Part shown: positions 54,868 to 64,000 of the stretch, piece by piece
Layout of the letters: each line of letters begins with the position of its first letter
How positions within the stretch are numbered: position 1 is the first letter of the stretch
Source of the DNA: Anthoceros angustus
Lineage: Eukaryota > Streptophyta > Anthocerotopsida > Anthocerotales > Anthocerotaceae
DNA length: 64,000 bases
Assembly: GCA_010909165.1 (NCBI GenBank)
Contig: MU008194.1
Coordinates: 536,542-600,541 of the forward strand
Reading direction: 5' to 3'
Made by a program: the position numbers and the translations under genes
The notes under the pieces: generated by a model
Told to the model about the DNA's origin: nothing
Database searches by the model: none
Seen by the model: the letters and a program-made list of their open reading frames with translations, nothing else

Positions 54868-54946
54868 GACGCACCAATGGGGATCGAACCCGCGACCTGC
54901 AGGCCTCTACGGCGAACGACCAACCACTATACCAACTCACTTTGGT
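54868..54946 (-). repeat. tRNA-derived repeat with intact Pol III boxes (copy B)
   Basis: Second copy within the tandem duplication: A box TGGTATAGTGG at 54934-54924, B box GGTTCGATCC at 54890-54881, T7 run at 54857-54851. A second, weaker tRNA-like stretch (TTGGTAGAGG, then a CGCTTCACCGCG hairpin) lies further along the same strand near 54480-54420, so the repeat may be a composite of two tRNA-like heads. Confidence 0.65.
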
Positions 54947-55292
54947 TGTAAGTATATGGTTTTCGTGTCTTATTAAATAATTCTGACAGAAGTATAAAGG
55001 CAAATCCCTCACCAAATAAAGAGAAGAATAAAGAGAGAAGCGAGCAAGGAAGCCAGCCCCAGTGGAACACAAATAAAAAGAAAACAAAGGGAGAGAAGAA
55101 AGTGGAGAAGTTAAAAGCAAGCAAGAGGGATATTGTTTTCTTCAAGGATCTTTTACGGCACTTTCGTGGAGGAGAGATTCCTTTGTTCACCCGCCACACC
55201 AACAACCAGCAGATTCAACGAGTTTTATGACCACAACTTACGAGGCGTGGTGAATCAACATACAACACTTCAACTCGCTCGCTCGGCCTCAC

Positions 55293-56090
55293 TCCCATGG
55301 CTGCTTGTACTTCCTCCCCATGGGAGTATGCAGTCTTCACCGACCCGGATCAAAGAAAGATCGATTCAATGGCCAACATTACCCATGTGGCGAGTTCGCA
55401 TAAGTCTATCTTGATAGGTAGTGTTTGGAAGATTGTTGGCAGCACCCTTGAAGCCTAACTCTTGACACACCTCCCCATCGATTGCTGATATATTGAGATG
55501 GGACTACTTGAATGGGATTGCAATTGCCCTCCTCATCGTGGACTCGACTCAAGCTGGTGCCTGGCGTGGAGTTCCTCACGGAAGCCATCAGGACGGTTGT
55601 CTAACACCTACAATGTTAACATAATGTTCTAACCTTATACGATTATGCGGCGAATTCAACTCCTTGAGGATGAAGGAGGACCGTCGATTTACGCACACCT
55701 CGAGTTCGATGCGAGGCAACTCGCCTCCTTGGCTCCAACCATGTCGGAGACCCGATGCATTGCCACGCTGCTAATGAGCTTACCACCGTCTTACCACAAC
55801 CCGACCAGCTGATGTTGGTATCGACTCATGGTAAGTCGGTACCTCCACCCTCACGGTGGAAGATATTGGTGGTGCTGTATCGGCGGAGGCGAGGCCACCT
55901 CGGCTGCGGGAGGGTCCAAGCCCGATGCACAGGCGCTCCACCACTTCAAGCCGGGAGGTCGAAGGGCAAAGCGAACTTCACCCCTAAAGGTGACTCAACC
56001 TCTGCCCCTCCTCGCCCAGTAGTAGCCGCGTGAGTGCCGGCCATTGGGCACGAGAGTGCCGCAAGAAAGGAGGCAGAGGCGACTTGAGGC
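55293..56090 (+). pseudogene. Copia gag with zinc-knuckle remnant (copy B)
   Basis: Repeats the gag start with further indels and then runs past the duplication into the C-terminal part. The frame at about 56050-56082 reads HWARECRKKGGRGD, the second half (H-x4-C) of a CCHC zinc knuckle. The CX2C half is lost in an adjacent deletion. This shows that copy B carries the true downstream sequence of the element. Confidence 0.65.
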
Positions 56091-56149
56091 AGTGACTGGC
56101 GTTACGATTAAAGGGCCTTGACTGGCGGAGAAGCCGTAAAGATACTTAT

Positions 56150-56600
56150 GGTTTGCCTCAACAGAGTTGCATAAGGATAGGTAGTGTGGACGGGTGGAGC
56201 CAGCCCGCGTCTGACAACGACTCTCTATTCACCAAAATTTGAATACTCATCCTCTCAAGGAAAGGGTGTTACTCGGTGATGACAGTAGATCTAGCCTTTG
56301 ATCGCGGGACAAGGCACTTTCGAATTTCCTCTCAAGGATGGTTGGTGCTTACCTTGGAGCCTGTGCTCCTCGTCCATAAAGGGCAAGAACTTGATCTCAT
56401 GACTCATTTCTTTGAAGCAAGGCGATCTTGAGATGCTTGTTTCAGGGGTCATGCTACTTCCCGGGACCTGAGTCACGACTTGTGCCTATTCGATCAAGTA
56501 CCCCAAGGCTGCATCGCTTTCATTACCCTTTAGAGGGCGCACAAGAGGAGCGTGCGCTCCATGGGAGATGGCTCCCATTCTGGCGTCCGACAGAGGGTGT
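56150..56600 (+). pseudogene. Copia protease-like remnant
   Basis: Frame-broken pieces read VVWTGGASPRLTT, then FEYSSSQGKGVT and IAGQGTFEFPLKDG, and a later VHKGQEL. They recall the W..DSGAS.H.T....LF start and the V.G.G.......G segment of copia proteases, with the catalytic DSGA lost. The 3' LTR follows at once, so integrase, reverse transcriptase and RNase H were deleted. Confidence 0.45.
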
Positions 56601-56608
56601 TGAGCGGA

Positions 56609-56843
56609 TGATACATCAAAGTAACCTCGATCCAACTAGTTAAAAGTGAGTCGTAACTAATATTAGTAATTCTGACGGAATTGTGCCTCTTCGGAAGAGA
56701 CACCCACAAACACTATTTAAAGGCGTACTTTGTATACATTTTGACATAGAGAATACCACAAAATATCTTGAGGAATGTAGCATCTCAATCATGCTAGACT
56801 AGATGCAAGGGATGCACAATCCTACACTGCTAGGATTTTAGCA
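56609..56843 (+). repeat. 3' LTR of copia element B
   Basis: Starts TGATACATCAAAG, ends GATTTTAGCA, and shares the 150-bp central block with the 5' LTR. Followed by GTAA. Confidence 0.75.
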
Positions 56844-57039
56844 GTAAGGACCAAAGAAACGTGGTGATAGTTCCTCCTGACGCCCGACGAGTAGGAGGTA
56901 GGTGTGTTTGACAGGGAGGAGCAGTGACGAAGTCGCCCGGGACTTGAGCCCCGTGGCCGTGTCGATTTGTCACTGTGCCCAAGTGGCGGGTTCCCAGGCC
57001 TCATGAGCGAGGCGCTCAGCTTGTTCCCCCGTAGAGGCA

Positions 57040-58000
57040 ATCCATGTGGGTTAGGAAACTCGCAGTATACGGACTACTTGAGTTGGCGCGGCCACCAGTA
57101 GAGCAAGTGTTGTGGATGGAATCCTTGTTGAACATAACCGGACGCCATGGTAGAACTATTGGTGGCGTTGTTGTCACGAACTCCATAGTGAAGATGCTCA
57201 TCCAGCGCTCTGGAGTCCAGGTGCATATGCTCGCAACATATCTTCAAGAACTTGGTTGGCGTGCATGGCAGAGCATCTGTGGATGAAAGCATTGAAAAGC
57301 ATAGCAGTCCCTTAGTCCTGCATGCACGCTTTGCCAGTGCACCATCCGCGGGTCTCGATCCAGACAATGGGCGGTGGGGAGACCATCAGCGCTGCACCAC
57401 TCAAGGAAGGCTGCCAATGCTGCTCCATTGTCAAAGTATCCATCTGTAGCTGCGTGATTTTAGCGTGTTAGTTTGTCGGTGAAGACTAGGGCGCATTGTG
57501 GCTTTGCTGTGTTGGGGAAGGCCGACAATAAAATCCTGGTGACTTGGTCCCAGGGCATGAGCGGGACAGTGGGCGGTTGAGTAACAGCTTCGCGTCGGTG
57601 CCTTATGGTGACAAGTATCGCCGACATACGCTACATGATCACGTACTTCTGAGCGGGTTAGGGCGGTAAAAGGTCTATTAACTGGGGCTAGTAGCGTCAG
57701 ATTGAATACCTTGGTGGCCGGTGATGGTGAATCATGGGCTTCAAAGTAATGATCTCGGCGGATATGTGGCAAGGAATAAAGCTTGGTAGATAGCAACCCG
57801 TCATGCTCACCTGACTGGATCCAAATCATGGCTTTGCGAGCCCGACGCCTTGGTGGCATCAACGAGCGCACTGGATGCGCTCCTGCCCGATCTGTTTGAA
57901 CATGTGTAAATCGCCGACGAGTTAACACGAGCTCGTTCGCCGGCGGCATCGCGATCGCTTCACGTCTGTCACACCTCGTAATGATCAATTGCGAGAACTC
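57040..58000 (-). pseudogene. Gypsy integrase (distal copy)
   Basis: The minus frame from 57988 contains KLYSLPHIRRDHYFEAHDSP, the H-x-H side of the H2C2 finger, then RSEVRDHVAYVGDTCHHK with its C-x2-C side altered. HALGPSHQDFIVGLPQHSK follows, the first catalytic Asp block (normally PWD....DFI.GLP). Further on, NNATNSSTMASGYVQQGFHP near 57.15 kb matches the end of the core. Frames are broken in several places. Confidence 0.65.
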
Positions 58001-60490
58001 CAGCTAGCGGGCTTGCTTAGTGATGATTGCCGGGTTGTAGATAAACAAGCGGCGTTAGTCGATCGCGTAAACGAACGAGCAGTACCTTCCAAAATAGCCG
58101 AGTTCTTGATGGCCAACACTTGTCTCCTTCTCGCTCGTCGTCCAATTGAGTTCCGCTCCTTGGGTTTCCTTGAGAAGTATGCTCTTGGTTGTAGACCACT
58201 TTGATCCTGCTTGATCGCAGCTCGCTAGGTCGAGGCGTCCCATAGTGACGACAAATGGCGGTGGGGTCGGGATACACAAGCAATCTTGGGCGTTGTTGTG
58301 CATTTAATTGCTTCAAAGGCCGCGCTTCTGCTCATACGCCCGCCAGGAACCTCCTGTGCAGCAGATGTGAGTGGGGGTGCTATGTGCGCAAAGTTCGAGA
58401 TAAACTTGCGATAGTAGGAAGTCGAGGAAACTCACATCGTCTGTACTTTTACCGGTTTATGAGCACTGTATAAGCACTACCTTTCACGGGGTCGACTTGG
58501 ACACCTCGAGCATTGATGATATGTACCCTAAGTACTCCACTTCGCTGCCAGTTCACTTGGCTAGCTGTGCTACAAGCGATCTTTAAGCCTGGGGAGCCCA
58601 TAGATTCTTGTCATGCTCCTCCTCGGTTCTCCCATACACCGGGATATCATCGAGGTACACCAAGATTCCTCATTTGATCATCCACGAAATACTCGTTCAT
58701 CGATTATGCGAAGGTGGGTGGTAGCATTAGTCATTCGACGACATCACGAGGCCACTTTCATGGTGGCCGTGTCGAGTGTTGTAGCAGCATCTTCCTCCTG
58801 TCCCGTTGGCGATCACGGATCGATGGTAGCCCAGCGGCTGGGTCGAGTTTGGAGAAGAATCGGCGCACCAGCAAGTCCCTCGATTAACTCATCAATGGTG
58901 GTAGCGGAAGCGTGTTCTTCTTCGTTAGATTGGGTCCCGATAATCCAATACACATGCAGACTTACCGTTTCTTCTTGAAGGAAGGCTGTAATTGCTGCTC
59001 GGTATGAGTATCATGCAGCCAAAATAGCGATTATAACGTGTTAGTTTGTCGGTGAAGACTAGGGCGCATTGTGGCCTGCTGTGTTGGGGAAGGCCGACAA
59101 TGAAATCCATAGTGACTTGGTCCCAAGGCATGGCGGACGAGGCGGTTGGAGTAACCTATGGCTTAGTCGGTGCCTTAGTATCATATCGGCGCTACATAGT
59201 CACGTACTTCTGAGCGGTTGGGGCTAGTAAAAGGTGCTGTGGACAGCTAGTAGCGTCAGATTGAATACCACTTGGTGGTGATGGTGAATCATGGGCTTGA
59301 CAATGATCTCGGCGGATATGTGCTTGCTGTGGAATAAAACTTAATGTACCGCCAACCCGTCATGCTCCTGCCGATCAATGGATCAAATCTGTATAGCTTT
59401 GCGAGCTTAGCCGTGGCATCAACGAGCGCTCTGGATACGCTCTGCCGATCTGTTTGAACATGTGTCGTTGACACGGAGTTAACTGAGCGACTCGATTACA
59501 TGGCTTGATTCGGAAGCCCTTCACGTCGCACCACCGTAATCTTATTGCGGGAACTCCAGCCAGCGGGCTTGCTTAGTGACGATTGCAGGGTTGTAGATAA
59601 ACAAAGCGGGCGGTGGTTAGATCTGTAAAGCGAGCAGTACCTTCAAAAAAGCGGCCGATTCTTGATGGCCAACACTTGTGCAATCTCCCTTCGCTCGTCG
59701 TCCAATTGAGTTCCGCTCCTTGGGTTTCCTTGAGAAGTATACTCTTGGTTGTAGACCACGATCCTGGATGCGGCTCCGGCTAGGTCGGGCGTCCGTAGTG
59801 ACACAAATGGCGGTGGGGTCGGGATACACACTTGGGCGATGGTTGTGCTGTTTAATTGCTTCAAAGGCACGCTTTGCTCCTTACGCCAAGGAACCTCCTG
59901 TTGCAGCGGTGTGAGTGGGGCTATGTAAGTTCGAGATAAACTTGCGATAGTAGGAAGCCAACAGGAAACTACATCGTCACTGTACTTTTACTCGGTATAG
60001 GCGAACTGTATAAGCTGCTACCTTGTAGAATTGGTCGACTTGGACACCTCGAGCATTGATGATATGCCCTAAGTACTCCACTTGCTGCGAAGTTCACGCC
60101 AGCTGCTGTCTGGTGATCTTTGCCTAAGCCGTCGTGGGGCTTAGCGTAGATTCTTGTCATGCTCCTCCACGGTTCTCCCATACACGAGGATATCGCCGGT
60201 ACCAAGATTCCTCGTTGATCATCCCACGAAATACTCCGTTCATCGATTATGCGAAGGTGGCGCATTAGTCATTCGAGCGACATCACGAGCCACTCATGGT
60301 GGCGTGTCAGTGTTGAGCAGCATCTTCTCCTCGTCCCGTTGGCGATCACGGATCGATGGTAGCCAGCTGGAGTCGAGTTTGGAGAAGAATCGGCGCCAGC
60401 AAGTCCCTCGATTAACTCATCAATCCGTGGTAGCGGAAGCGTGTTCTTCTTCGTTAGGTTGTCCCGATAATCAATACACATGCAGACTTC
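57402..60490. repeat. Two-copy tandem duplication of gypsy pol, ~1.55-kb unit
   Basis: CGTGTTAGTTTGTCGGTGAAG occurs near 57463 and 59036. The block ending GTTTCTTCTT occurs near 58965 and 60490. AAGGAAGGCTG marks the left edge at about 57403 and the internal junction at about 58978. The copies diverge mainly by short insertions and deletions, more than in the 35.7-38.7 kb pair. Confidence 0.85.
58925..59480 (-). pseudogene. Gypsy integrase (proximal copy)
   Basis: The ORF 59131-58925 reads MPWDQVTMDFIVGLPQHS, then ALVFTDKLTR, a cleaner form of the same first-Asp block than in the distal copy. The H2C2 region upstream (59480-59200) is frame-broken. It belongs to the second copy of the tandem duplication. 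Confidence 0.65.
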
Positions 60491-60721
60491 TGTTTCTTCT
60501 TAGCGAGAAGGTATTGGGGCTCCGTGGGGACTTGGATGATGAATATATCCCTTCCTCAAGAGCTCCTCCACTTGGCGCGTGGCCTCCTCGATTTCTAGCG
60601 CGACATCACAGCACGGGCGATGCAGGCGGCCGCACAATATGAGTTCGATCGATGGTGACCTCCCTAGGCGGGGGCAATCACGCGGCGGTGTGTCGACCGA
60701 CACGTCCTTGAACTCATCCAT
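60269..60721 (-). pseudogene. Gypsy reverse transcriptase
   Basis: The minus frames read EFKDVSVDTPPRDCPRLG, then EIEEATRQVEELLRKGYI (60721-60500), and then MCIDYRDNLTKKNTLPLPRI, DELIEGLAG (60481-60269). This is the start of the reverse transcriptase up to the C.DYR.LN..T....P.P.ID motif. The YxDD region is not recognisable downstream before the duplicated block. Confidence 0.8.
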
Positions 60722-60797
60722 TATGGCAACCAGTTTGGTATCTCCTCAGGCGACAAAAGGTCTCATCGCGTTGGACCTGACCTCTCCTTGATAACAA

Positions 60798-61507
60798 TCA
60801 CGGTTTCTTTGAAGATCTTGGTCCCCTTGCAGCACACTCTAGTCTGCGGCGAAATTCTTGCTTGCCTCCTCTTCCTTCCGTGAGTTGTTCGCCCTCGTGC
60901 GGTGAGGCGCCTCCCCTAATCGCAAAGTTAACTCGTGATCGAGGCCACGTTATAAGCGGATTGTGGTCCTCTAACCAAGACATACCCAGGATATCATGCC
61001 TCGGCAAGATCGGTGATGGTGAAGCGGAGGCGCTCGCGGTGGCCCCCATCGTAAATTAACATAATTGCCTGGTGCTGATTGTATTGGCACGACAGCAGCC
61101 ATTGGCGGACTGCCCACACACAGGCGGTGGGTGTCCCAACCTCCCACCTTAGCAAAGTCCTAGACATAAAATTAGAACTAGCACCGAGTGAGTAAAATCG
61201 ACCAAAGTTCTTGTTTACTTGACCTCGGATGGTAAAAGTCGCGGACCCTAGGGCTATGGTCACCACTCCTCCTGAGGATGCCCCTCTGCTTTCTTTGGAA
61301 GCCTCGTTTTCGAGTCTTGCAATTCTTGATCTGGACATTATTGTTTTCTTGAGCGGGTCTCCCTCGCCCCGTCCTTCTTTGTTGGGCGGTGGTTGTCCAC
61401 CCGTCCCGACCACCTCGGCCTCGTCCGGTGTTGCGTGGGCAGTCTAGGTGCTCGGTGTCCCCATCCTTGGCAGTATAGCCTTGACCGAAAATGGTGTTCA
61501 GTTCCAT
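60798..61507 (-). pseudogene. Gypsy protease and gag C-terminus
   Basis: ILGMSWLEDHNPLITWPRSR at about 61.0 kb is the typical D.ILG..WL......I.W....V end of gypsy proteases. Upstream, a basic Gly/Arg-rich stretch (NTGRGRGGRDGW) and EHLDCPRNTG suggest the region around a degraded zinc knuckle. Confidence 0.65.
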
Positions 61508-61531
61508 TGGTGTCGCATTGTCACAGGCCCC

Positions 61532-62680
61532 TTAAGGGTTCTTGCTTATACCACCCTTTAAGCGGTGAAGCAGGCATCGGTTTGTTGGTGAAATATAATG
61601 CGTCCTCAAATGGCACCGTGCCATTACAAGCGTCCTTGCGGACGGCGGCTTCAAGCCTCGCGGCGATCTAGCATTTCGTCGTTGGTGATCCGGGATGCTT
61701 GGACGCGTCGAAACTCTTGTGTGTGATTTTCGTAAATGCGTTAGCGCGCCTAGCCAAATTTTCCCTTGCCATTTGTCTCCCCTCAAAGGTACAAATTCGG
61801 CTGCCATCTAGAAATCGGTGGTGGGGCTGTAATGTACCTTGGAGGCCTCCATCTGCATCCACCACAATAGTCCGTGTCTTTGAAAAAATGTGGCGCGATG
61901 GTAACATCTTTGTTGGGGATTGGCGCCACATAACTCCAGATATGCTCGGGTCCTATGGCTCCGGAGGTCAAAAGGCGGTGGCGTCTCACATGTCCAGCGT
62001 CGGGGGCGTGCTACTGCCTCCCTAGGTGGTAAACTCCGTGAGCATTGACTCAAGCACAGCCACCCTCGCGTTGCTCTCGGCGTCTTCTGCTCGGAAATCG
62101 CGGTTGTGAGTGTCGGCAAGCTAGCCAGCGCCATGTGTGGCATCCGGCCTTTGGTTGCTCCCCATGCCTTGATGAACAGCGCTCAACTTGCGACTTCAGC
62201 GCGCCACTCGGCTGCCTCCTTGGCGCCGCGCACAACTGATCGATAATCCAGCGGCGAGGCCACAGATCTTCCCAAGCTAAGGCACTGATTACCGATGCAG
62301 TGCAATCCGTGTGATTGGCGATCGTCGTTCTACCCACGACCTCCCGATCCACGCGTCCGTGATGACGCCCGGCTTCTCGGACTAACCCTCCGAGCTTTGT
62401 GTACGGCACCCACTTTGAGATGTGCACCACCCATAACCGCACTGTCGCAATTTAGTCGATTCCCCACGGCCGGGTATTCGACTTCACTCTCGATTGGACT
62501 GTCGTTTAGTGGCGAGGTTCGTAAGTGGTCGATCCTCGCCGCACCGGTGATCACCTCTGCGCGTGACTGAAATTTCGAGTCCATGGTGGCTACGCTGCAT
62601 GCACCGATGGAGCGTGCCACCATGATTACATGCACCATGACTTCCGGTGGTGCAGTCAGTTCCCCTTCAGGGTATTGCAT
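61532..62680 (-). pseudogene. Gypsy gag
   Basis: The frame at 61807-61532 reads AAEFVPLRGDKWQGKIWLGA, then LTHLRKSHTRVS, the F.P.......A...L..L.....V..Y pattern of gypsy gag. Upstream ORFs (62143-61808, 62680-62330) are collinear and frame-broken. The N-terminus is not defined. Confidence 0.5.
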
Positions 62681-62779
62681 TCTTCACGGCCTTGGCGGTA
62701 TGGCCAGTGACTTCACTACCTAATCACAACTCCACACGGTATCTTAGTGGAGGCACCGCCAAACCACGAGGCTGGCGAG

Positions 62780-63070
62780 AACCGCCTCACGCAATCCACA
62801 GGCTGTCGCTCCGGCCGATTAGCATCCGGCCTCACACTTTACGGCTGAGCAAAACCCTCGGCGGAGGCACCACAAGGCCGTGGCACAGGAACAGCCTCCA
62901 CAGAGCCCTGAGGGCTGTCGCTTCAGCCGGGATTTCGACTCAATTTACACACAATAGTCTTTGCCAGCAATCTTGGTGCAGTACCACAAGGCAGCGGTGG
63001 CACAGGAATCACCTTGCGGACACCACAGGCCCTCGCTGCGGCCGGGATTTCATGTCCAGCTTACACCAAG
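62780..63070. repeat. ~110-117-bp tandem repeat, about 2.5 copies
   Basis: Units start AACCGCCTCAC (62780), AACAGCCTCC (62890) and AATCACCTTGC (63007). Each contains GGCTGTCGCT(C/T)CGGCC or a variant, and full units end CCGTGGCACAGG or CGGTGGCACAGG. Spacings are 110 and 117 bp. Confidence 0.7.
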
Positions 63071-63429
63071 GTTAGTACATCATCGATGCATAAGGTCGCC
63101 CATGACCCTCAAGCCCAGCGAGTTGATCGCCTCTTATTCCTCGTTGCCTCCTCGGTGGGCAGTCGTTAGATCCTCGTCGCCTTGTGTGGCGGCGGCTCAT
63201 CCACCATACTGCGCAGTTGGGTGGTATAGAACCTGAGGGCCCCAGGTCACGCCCGTCGACCCACCGCCTCGCCTGCGGTGTGGGGATTAGCAAGTTATTC
63301 CATTGCAAGATGGTGGCGGAGTCTCCCACGAAATCCCATGTGGCCCCAAAGTACCTCATAAAACCTTCACAGCTGGCGAGACTCTCCTCGATCTCGCCGT
63401 GAGGCAAATCCGGGCCCCTTGCACAAAAA

Positions 63430-64000
63430 ACAAAATCCTACCTAATTTCTAACCCCCCCAGGGAAGTCCGTAGTCCACAACAAGATAGCTGAATCAATCA
63501 ACAGCTTTGCAGAGGTGTGGGCAAGAGTTGAAGCTGTGAAGCAAGAGAACCTCCAAAGTATTCATGAAGAGAGCAAGGTTGGAGAGCCTTCAAAACATGG
63601 AGAAAACAAGGCTAGAGTAGAGCATGAAGGTTGTTGAACTCCAACAATTCACGCAAATAGAGCTGGCCAAGCTCTTGGTACAAGCATCCAAGCGCCCAAG
63701 GCAGGAGGAGGAGTGATACATCAAGGGGTTCCAGCACTTGTCATAGCTTATGGTTTGTGCTAGCTATAATATTGTAAGGTTTCACCATAACTCCAAGTGC
63801 CATTCGGTCCCAAAATACGACTCACCTCGAAAAGAGCTACATACCATTAGAATCGCTCATTGATCTCTACAAGTTATGTTTTCACTTTTCATTTGAATGA
63901 AAGATGACCTTTGCCTCCAAAATTGCACTTCGAGATAGTTTCTTAAGTTTTGAGTAGACCTTCAAGTGCCATTCGGTCCCAACGCACGATTAATCTCAAA
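63430..64000. other. Right edge: unassigned repeat-like DNA
   Basis: A short open stretch near 63460-63640 (ESINSFAEVWARVEAV, EENLQ-type helices) has no recognised domain. CAAGTGCCATTCGGTCCCA occurs at 63794 and about 63963, 169 bp apart, each followed by a related sequence, so a tandem repeat runs off the end of the window. Confidence 0.45.

Larger units (their letters stand above)
52538..55842. repeat. Two-copy tandem duplication, ~1.65-kb unit
   Basis: The unit starts in the LINE fragment (CCTCCAC..TTCACCATTATAGAA at 52538) and runs through the tRNA-like repeat and gag 5' part to CCTCCAC at 54183. The second copy runs 54183-55842. The 7-base CCTCCAC is shared by both ends, so the junction at 54183 shows microhomology. 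The copies differ by many short indels, especially in the GC-rich part (52680-53160 versus 54310-54830). Confidence 0.85.
50812..56843 (+). mobile_element. Second Ty1/copia-type element (B), non-autonomous, with nested insertions
   Basis: Related LTRs at 50812-51056 and 56609-56843 start TG and end CA. A PBS-like TGGTATCGAGC follows the 5' LTR at 51057; it is the copia PBS with one base missing. A purine-rich stretch (GAGGGTGTTGAGCGGA) precedes the 3' LTR. GTAA at 50808-50811 and 56844-56847 may be the target duplication. The interior holds a truncated LINE, tRNA-derived repeats, duplicated gag with a zinc-knuckle remnant and protease-like remains. No integrase, reverse transcriptase or RNase H is recognised. 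The right end adjoins a gypsy integrase tail. Confidence 0.75.
56850..62680 (-). mobile_element. Ty3/gypsy retrotransposon, decayed and partly duplicated
   Basis: Read on the minus strand, the order is gag (about 62.7-61.5 kb), protease (about 61.0 kb), reverse transcriptase (60.7-60.2 kb), RNase H and integrase, as in gypsy elements. Integrase and upstream sequence occur twice because of a 1.5-kb tandem duplication. No LTR pair is identified. Confidence 0.75.

Noticed and set aside
1-64000. rRNA genes, organelle DNA insert or bacterial operon
   Set aside because: No rRNA-like conserved blocks, chloroplast or mitochondrial genes, or tightly packed same-strand genes with ribosome binding sites were seen.

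Overview
The window looks like nuclear DNA of a plant-lineage eukaryote (streptophyte). The evidence is one well-formed, seven-exon receptor-kinase gene with a phytocyanin-type ectodomain, chromodomain and Ty1/copia LTR retrotransposons, a non-LTR (LINE) retrotransposon and tRNA-derived repeats. No operons, ribosome binding sites or prokaryotic genes are seen. The mix of plant-type kinase, phytocyanin and unusual retroelements would fit a large repeat-rich genome such as a charophyte alga or an early-diverging land plant. I cannot fix the species from the sequence.

Layout. 0-3.6 kb: unassigned DNA with a 592-bp tandem duplication and a tRNA-like repeat. 4.0-6.9 kb (minus): decayed retroelement with gag-like, retropepsin-like and C5-cytosine-methyltransferase-like pieces. 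7.3-7.8 kb: low-complexity DNA and a 10-bp tandem array with a 60-bp higher-order repeat. 7.8-8.25 kb: integrase C-terminal fragment followed by a PHD finger. 8.4-13.9 kb: a ParB-like reading frame split by a complete Ty1/copia insertion (LTRs, PBS, PPT, 5-bp target duplication); that element carries an apparent antisense gene. 14-20 kb: mostly unassigned. 20.2-24.5 kb (minus): LINE with endonuclease and reverse transcriptase remains. 24.5-26.1 kb: very GC-rich repeats. 26.2-30 kb: chromodomain Ty3/gypsy remains, tandemly duplicated. 32-32.8 kb: frameshifted leucine-rich-repeat gene. 33-35.5 kb: AT-rich tandem block with an orphan ORF. 35.7-38.7 kb: 1.5-kb tandem duplication.

40.3-45.4 kb is the genic island. 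It holds an intact 969-codon phytocyanin / proline-rich stalk / transmembrane / RD-kinase gene, followed by a truncated phytocyanin paralogue. 50.8-56.8 kb: a second LTR-bounded copia element filled with a 5'-truncated LINE copy, tRNA-derived repeats and duplicated gag. 57-62.7 kb (minus): Ty3/gypsy pol and gag, also tandemly duplicated.

Two themes stand out. First, the kinase architecture: an early-nodulin-like phytocyanin domain that has lost its copper ligands sits on an extensin-like stalk joined to a WAK-like kinase, which suggests a wall-facing receptor. Second, the window contains at least six independent two-copy tandem duplications, three of about 1.5-1.6 kb and one of 1.65 kb, with short homology visible at several junctions. 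Transposable elements here also carry chromatin-related modules (PHD finger, chromodomain, DNA methyltransferase). Most transposon ORFs are broken by many small indels, so either ageing or residual assembly error must be considered throughout.
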